A DNA stretch of 14,952 bases. Source: CAYNFT01 sp964396535. Lineage in GTDB: Bacteria > Chloroflexota > Dehalococcoidia > Dehalococcoidales > UBA2162. Position numbers and translations under genes: made by a program. Positions 13,354-14,952 of this stretch are shown here, piece after piece (position 1 is the stretch's first letter; every line of letters begins with the position of its first letter). The notes below the pieces were generated by a model. It was not told the DNA's origin, made no database searches, and was given only the letters and a program-made list of their open reading frames with translations. The stretch covers positions 1 to 14,952 of the forward strand of contig CAYNFT010000051.1 of the NCBI GenBank assembly GCA_964396535.1. Direction: 5' to 3'.

Positions 13354-13781
13354 TAATGTTTTAATAGGTAAGATGGAGATGCGACCAGTGAAGTTTATGC
13401 ATTGCCGGCGTTGAACTGGGACTAAAGCTAGGACTCTGGAAAGTCGCCGCGCCGGGTTGATTCTTCAGCAGGCTCTCGCCGGCTGGATGTTGGGAGGCGT
13501 TAAACAGGTAGATGATATATTAGTGAAATGCAGACCAATGGACATCAAGAAATCCACGGATTTTCAACCGGTCAACAGGCAGCCGGTTTTACTTATGCAC
13601 TATTATCAAGAGCTTAGCTTCAGATTCTGCGCCTCGGTTTGACTTGGTGGCGTATACCTAGGCCGTCTGCCAACGTTGAACAATGCGATGAAAAGTGCTC
13701 TCTATAAGCAAAGAGGAAGGCTGGATATAGTGAAAATAAATATCCAGCCTTTGTTGAATCCGAACTGCTAAGATAACAACT
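13354..13781. other. About 430 bp without a recognisable gene
   Basis: The longest open frame (13457-13642, TTG start) has no SD and no recognisable protein. Higher G+C patches (for example 13445-13500) alternate with A/T-rich ones. The only clear element is the hairpin at 13717-13751. It may hold decayed coding sequence. Confidence 0.5.
13717..13751. terminator. Strong 12-bp hairpin, probable bidirectional terminator
   Basis: AAGGCTGGATAT (13717-13728) pairs perfectly with ATATCCAGCCTT (13740-13751) around an 11-nt A-rich loop. It lies about 30 bp beyond the 3' end of the DUF5679 fragment on the minus strand and downstream of the cassette on the plus strand. The short T-rich tails on both sides are weak. 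Confidence 0.5.
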
Positions 13782-13883
13782 TCAACTCTTACCGATTCTG
13801 AACATCTTAGTCCCGCACGTGGGGCATGTTCCTTGAGTTGCCGGCTTACCATTTTTCATGGTTATGCTTTTAGGATCCCTCAT
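13782..13883 (-). pseudogene. DUF5679 zinc-ribbon protein, 5'-truncated
   Basis: On the minus strand 33 codons ending in TGA (13782-13784) encode the C-terminal two thirds of a DUF5679 protein: 'MRDPKSITMKNGKPATQG', then 'CPTCGTKMFRIGKS' with the C-x2-C half of the zinc ribbon. Intact members have about 45-50 residues and begin with a 'Y-C-x-K-C' half ribbon, which is missing. The homologous part stops at about 13883, where sequence belonging to the IS110-like element appears to begin. The ATG at 13881-13883 is the family's internal Met, not the normal start. This looks like a conserved small gene cut by transposition. The fragment is too short to bind zinc as the family does. Confidence 0.75.
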
Positions 13884-13900
13884 TGAGATAATGGAACCAT

Positions 13901-13974
13901 GGGTATCCCTCTACCAAGAAATGATAGAGTTTTACTTAGACGAGAAAAACTCTATCTTAGTAAGGAGGATACCC
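13901..13974 (+). promoter_or_regulatory. Nested hairpins masking the transposase SD
   Basis: An outer stem GGGTATCC (13901-13908) with GGATACCC (13967-13974) encloses a perfect 11-bp stem GATAGAGTTTT (13923-13933) with AAAACTCTATC (13946-13956). The transposase SD AAGGAGG (13962-13968) overlaps the outer 3' arm. Such structures commonly limit translation of transposase from outside transcripts; they could also be part of the element's recombination RNA. Confidence 0.55.
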
Positions 13975-13976
13975 GG

Positions 13977-14952
13977 ATGAATTATATTGGAATGGACACT
14001 CATATCTCAACCTTAGATTTTGCCGTAGTCAACGAAGCTGGCCGATTAACTAAAGCCAAAAGCATAGCCACCAGTGTTAAGGGCTTCATGGAATTTGTGA
14101 AACAGGTACCGGCGCCGCGAACCATCTATATGGAGGAGGGCACCCTGGCCGCTTGGGCTTTGGAAACCTGTGTCCAGTATGGAGAAAAGCTGGTGATAAC
14201 TGATCCCAAAGAAAATCATTGGATCGGTTCTAGTGGGCAAAAAGATGATCATCTGGATTCTTTTAAATTGGCGCAACTAGCCCGGGGTGGTTACATCAAA
14301 GAGATTCACCATCCGGTGGGCCAACGGCGGAGGTTCAGAGAACTGATGGAAGCCTATCATGATAATGTCAGGATGACAACCCGCTTCAAGAATAAGATCA
14401 AAGCTAAGTTCAGGCAGAATGGGATACCCTGTACAGGAGATACCGTTTATTCGGAGACTTATCGAGAAGAATGGAAGGGGAAATTACCCCGGGATGCCAC
14501 TCTGCTGTTGATTTTGGAGGGTCTCTGGCGGCAACTGGAACAATCCGAGCAAAACGAAAAGGAGATTCTGGCCGCTGCCAGAGCCCAAGCTAAATACTAT
14601 CCCGAAATCAAGCATTTTGAAGCTATTCCGGGAATCGGCTTTATTAGTGCGGCGACCATCTCTGCCATTCTGGAAACACCGCATAGATTTGCCAACAAAA
14701 GGAAGATCTGGATGTACGCCGGACTGGGATTAATGAAAAAATCATCTGGAGGCAAGCTGTACTCGGAAAAACTAACCATCGATTACAACCGCCTATTAAA
14801 ATGCACCATTAAGCAAGCTGCCGAAGCTACTATCCAGGCTAAAGACAATCCTTTCCGGCGTAAATATCTGGACATGACGTTATTACATGGGATAGCTCCT
14901 AATCTTGCTAAATTAACGATTGCCAGGAATATGCTGGCCACCATGTGGGCCA
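13977..14952 (+). CDS. IS110-family transposase (3' end outside window)
   Basis: 325 residues are visible from the ATG at 13977, which has AAGGAGG 8 nt upstream, and the frame is still open at the window end. The N-terminal RuvC-like DEDD domain shows Asp7 ('GMDTH'), Glu53/54 ('YMEEG') and the 'K-x-D-x-x-D' motif as K89, D91 and D94. The C-terminal Transposase_20 domain follows with 'IPGIGFISAATISAIL' (about 217-232), 'FANKRKIWMYAGLG' and the serine-bearing 'KKSSGGK' (254-260), where Ser256 or Ser257 would be the second active-site residue. IS110 transposases act with a noncoding bridge RNA to choose target and donor. All catalytic positions in view are intact, so the enzyme could be active. 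Confidence 0.92.
   Translation, partial: MNYIGMDTHISTLDFAVVNEAGRLTKAKSIATSVKGFMEFVKQVPAPRTIYMEEGTLAAWALETCVQYGEKLVITDPKENHWIGSSGQKDDHLDSFKLAQLARGGYIKEIHHPVGQRRRFRELMEAYHDNVRMTTRFKNKIKAKFRQNGIPCTGDTVYSETYREEWKGKLPRDATLLLILEGLWRQLEQSEQNEKEILAAARAQAKYYPEIKHFEAIPGIGFISAATISAILETPHRFANKRKIWMYAGLGLMKKSSGGKLYSEKLTIDYNRLLKCTIKQAAEATIQAKDNPFRRKYLDMTLLHGIAPNLAKLTIARNMLATMWA

Larger units (their letters stand above)
13884..14952 (+). mobile_element. IS110-family insertion sequence, left part
   Basis: The left edge is set near 13884 because the DUF5679 reading frame breaks there. About 93 bp of noncoding DNA precede the transposase, and the element continues past the window, so its right end is unseen. 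The short left end suggests that any bridge RNA may lie on the 3' side, as in the IS1111 subgroup; this is inference. Confidence 0.65.

Noticed and set aside
13457..13642. 61-codon open frame downstream of the cassette
   Set aside because: TTG start without an SD, no domain, and atypical composition.
1..14952. CRISPR arrays, tRNA and rRNA genes
   Set aside because: No regularly spaced repeats, no tRNA cloverleaf or T-loop motif, and no rRNA signature were seen by reading.

Overview
The window looks like a chromosomal segment of an anaerobic bacterium. A tungsten/molybdenum aldehyde:ferredoxin oxidoreductase (AOR) family protein beside a DUF169 protein points to anaerobic, ferredoxin-based metabolism. 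A fragment of a DUF5679 zinc-ribbon protein, the family mix and good Shine-Dalgarno (SD) sites would fit an uncultured Chloroflexota (Dehalococcoidia-like) lineage. That placement is inference, not proof.

Region 1 (1-8347, + strand) is a tightly packed catabolic cluster. In order it holds the C-terminal part of a 3-hydroxyisobutyrate-dehydrogenase-type protein, a DUF169 protein, an AOR-family oxidoreductase, a class III (omega-amino acid type) aminotransferase, a YtcJ-type amidohydrolase, an acetamidase/formamidase, and a nitrilase-superfamily amidase. Together they could hydrolyse amide, formyl or carbamoyl bonds to free an amino acid, transaminate it to a semialdehyde, and then oxidise the aldehyde with ferredoxin (AOR) or reduce it to a hydroxy acid (dehydrogenase). 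The layout recalls the lower half of reductive pyrimidine / beta-amino acid degradation, but the substrate cannot be read from the sequence. A terminator-like hairpin follows at about 8429-8460.

Region 2 (8348-11454) is gene-poor and partly decayed. It holds the 3' remnant of an FtsX-type ABC permease (minus strand), a two-gene minus-strand operon (a UPF0158 protein followed by a 304-aa protein that resembles SEC-C-associated proteins), and nearly 1 kb of AT-rich DNA without genes.

Region 3 (11455-13353) is the most interesting part. A small excisionase/MerR-like HTH gene (minus) diverges from a three-gene plus-strand cassette across a 168-bp region with a strong sigma70-type promoter and repeated ATGTTA motifs. 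The cassette encodes a 141-aa protein with a possible B3/EcoRII-N-like DNA-binding domain, a stand-alone proteasome/HslV-like Ntn hydrolase with Thr directly after the initiator Met, and a 92-aa unknown protein. The 138-nt gap before the protease gene can fold into a long nested stem-loop, with a competing GGGGGAT/ATCCCCC pairing and an anti-SD that can mask the protease SD. It looks like a cis-regulatory RNA.

Region 4 (13354-14952) holds an unassigned stretch, a strong 12-bp hairpin, a 5'-truncated DUF5679 gene (minus) and an IS110-family transposase that runs off the window. The DUF5679 gene breaks where the IS110 element appears to begin, so insertion of that element probably broke it.
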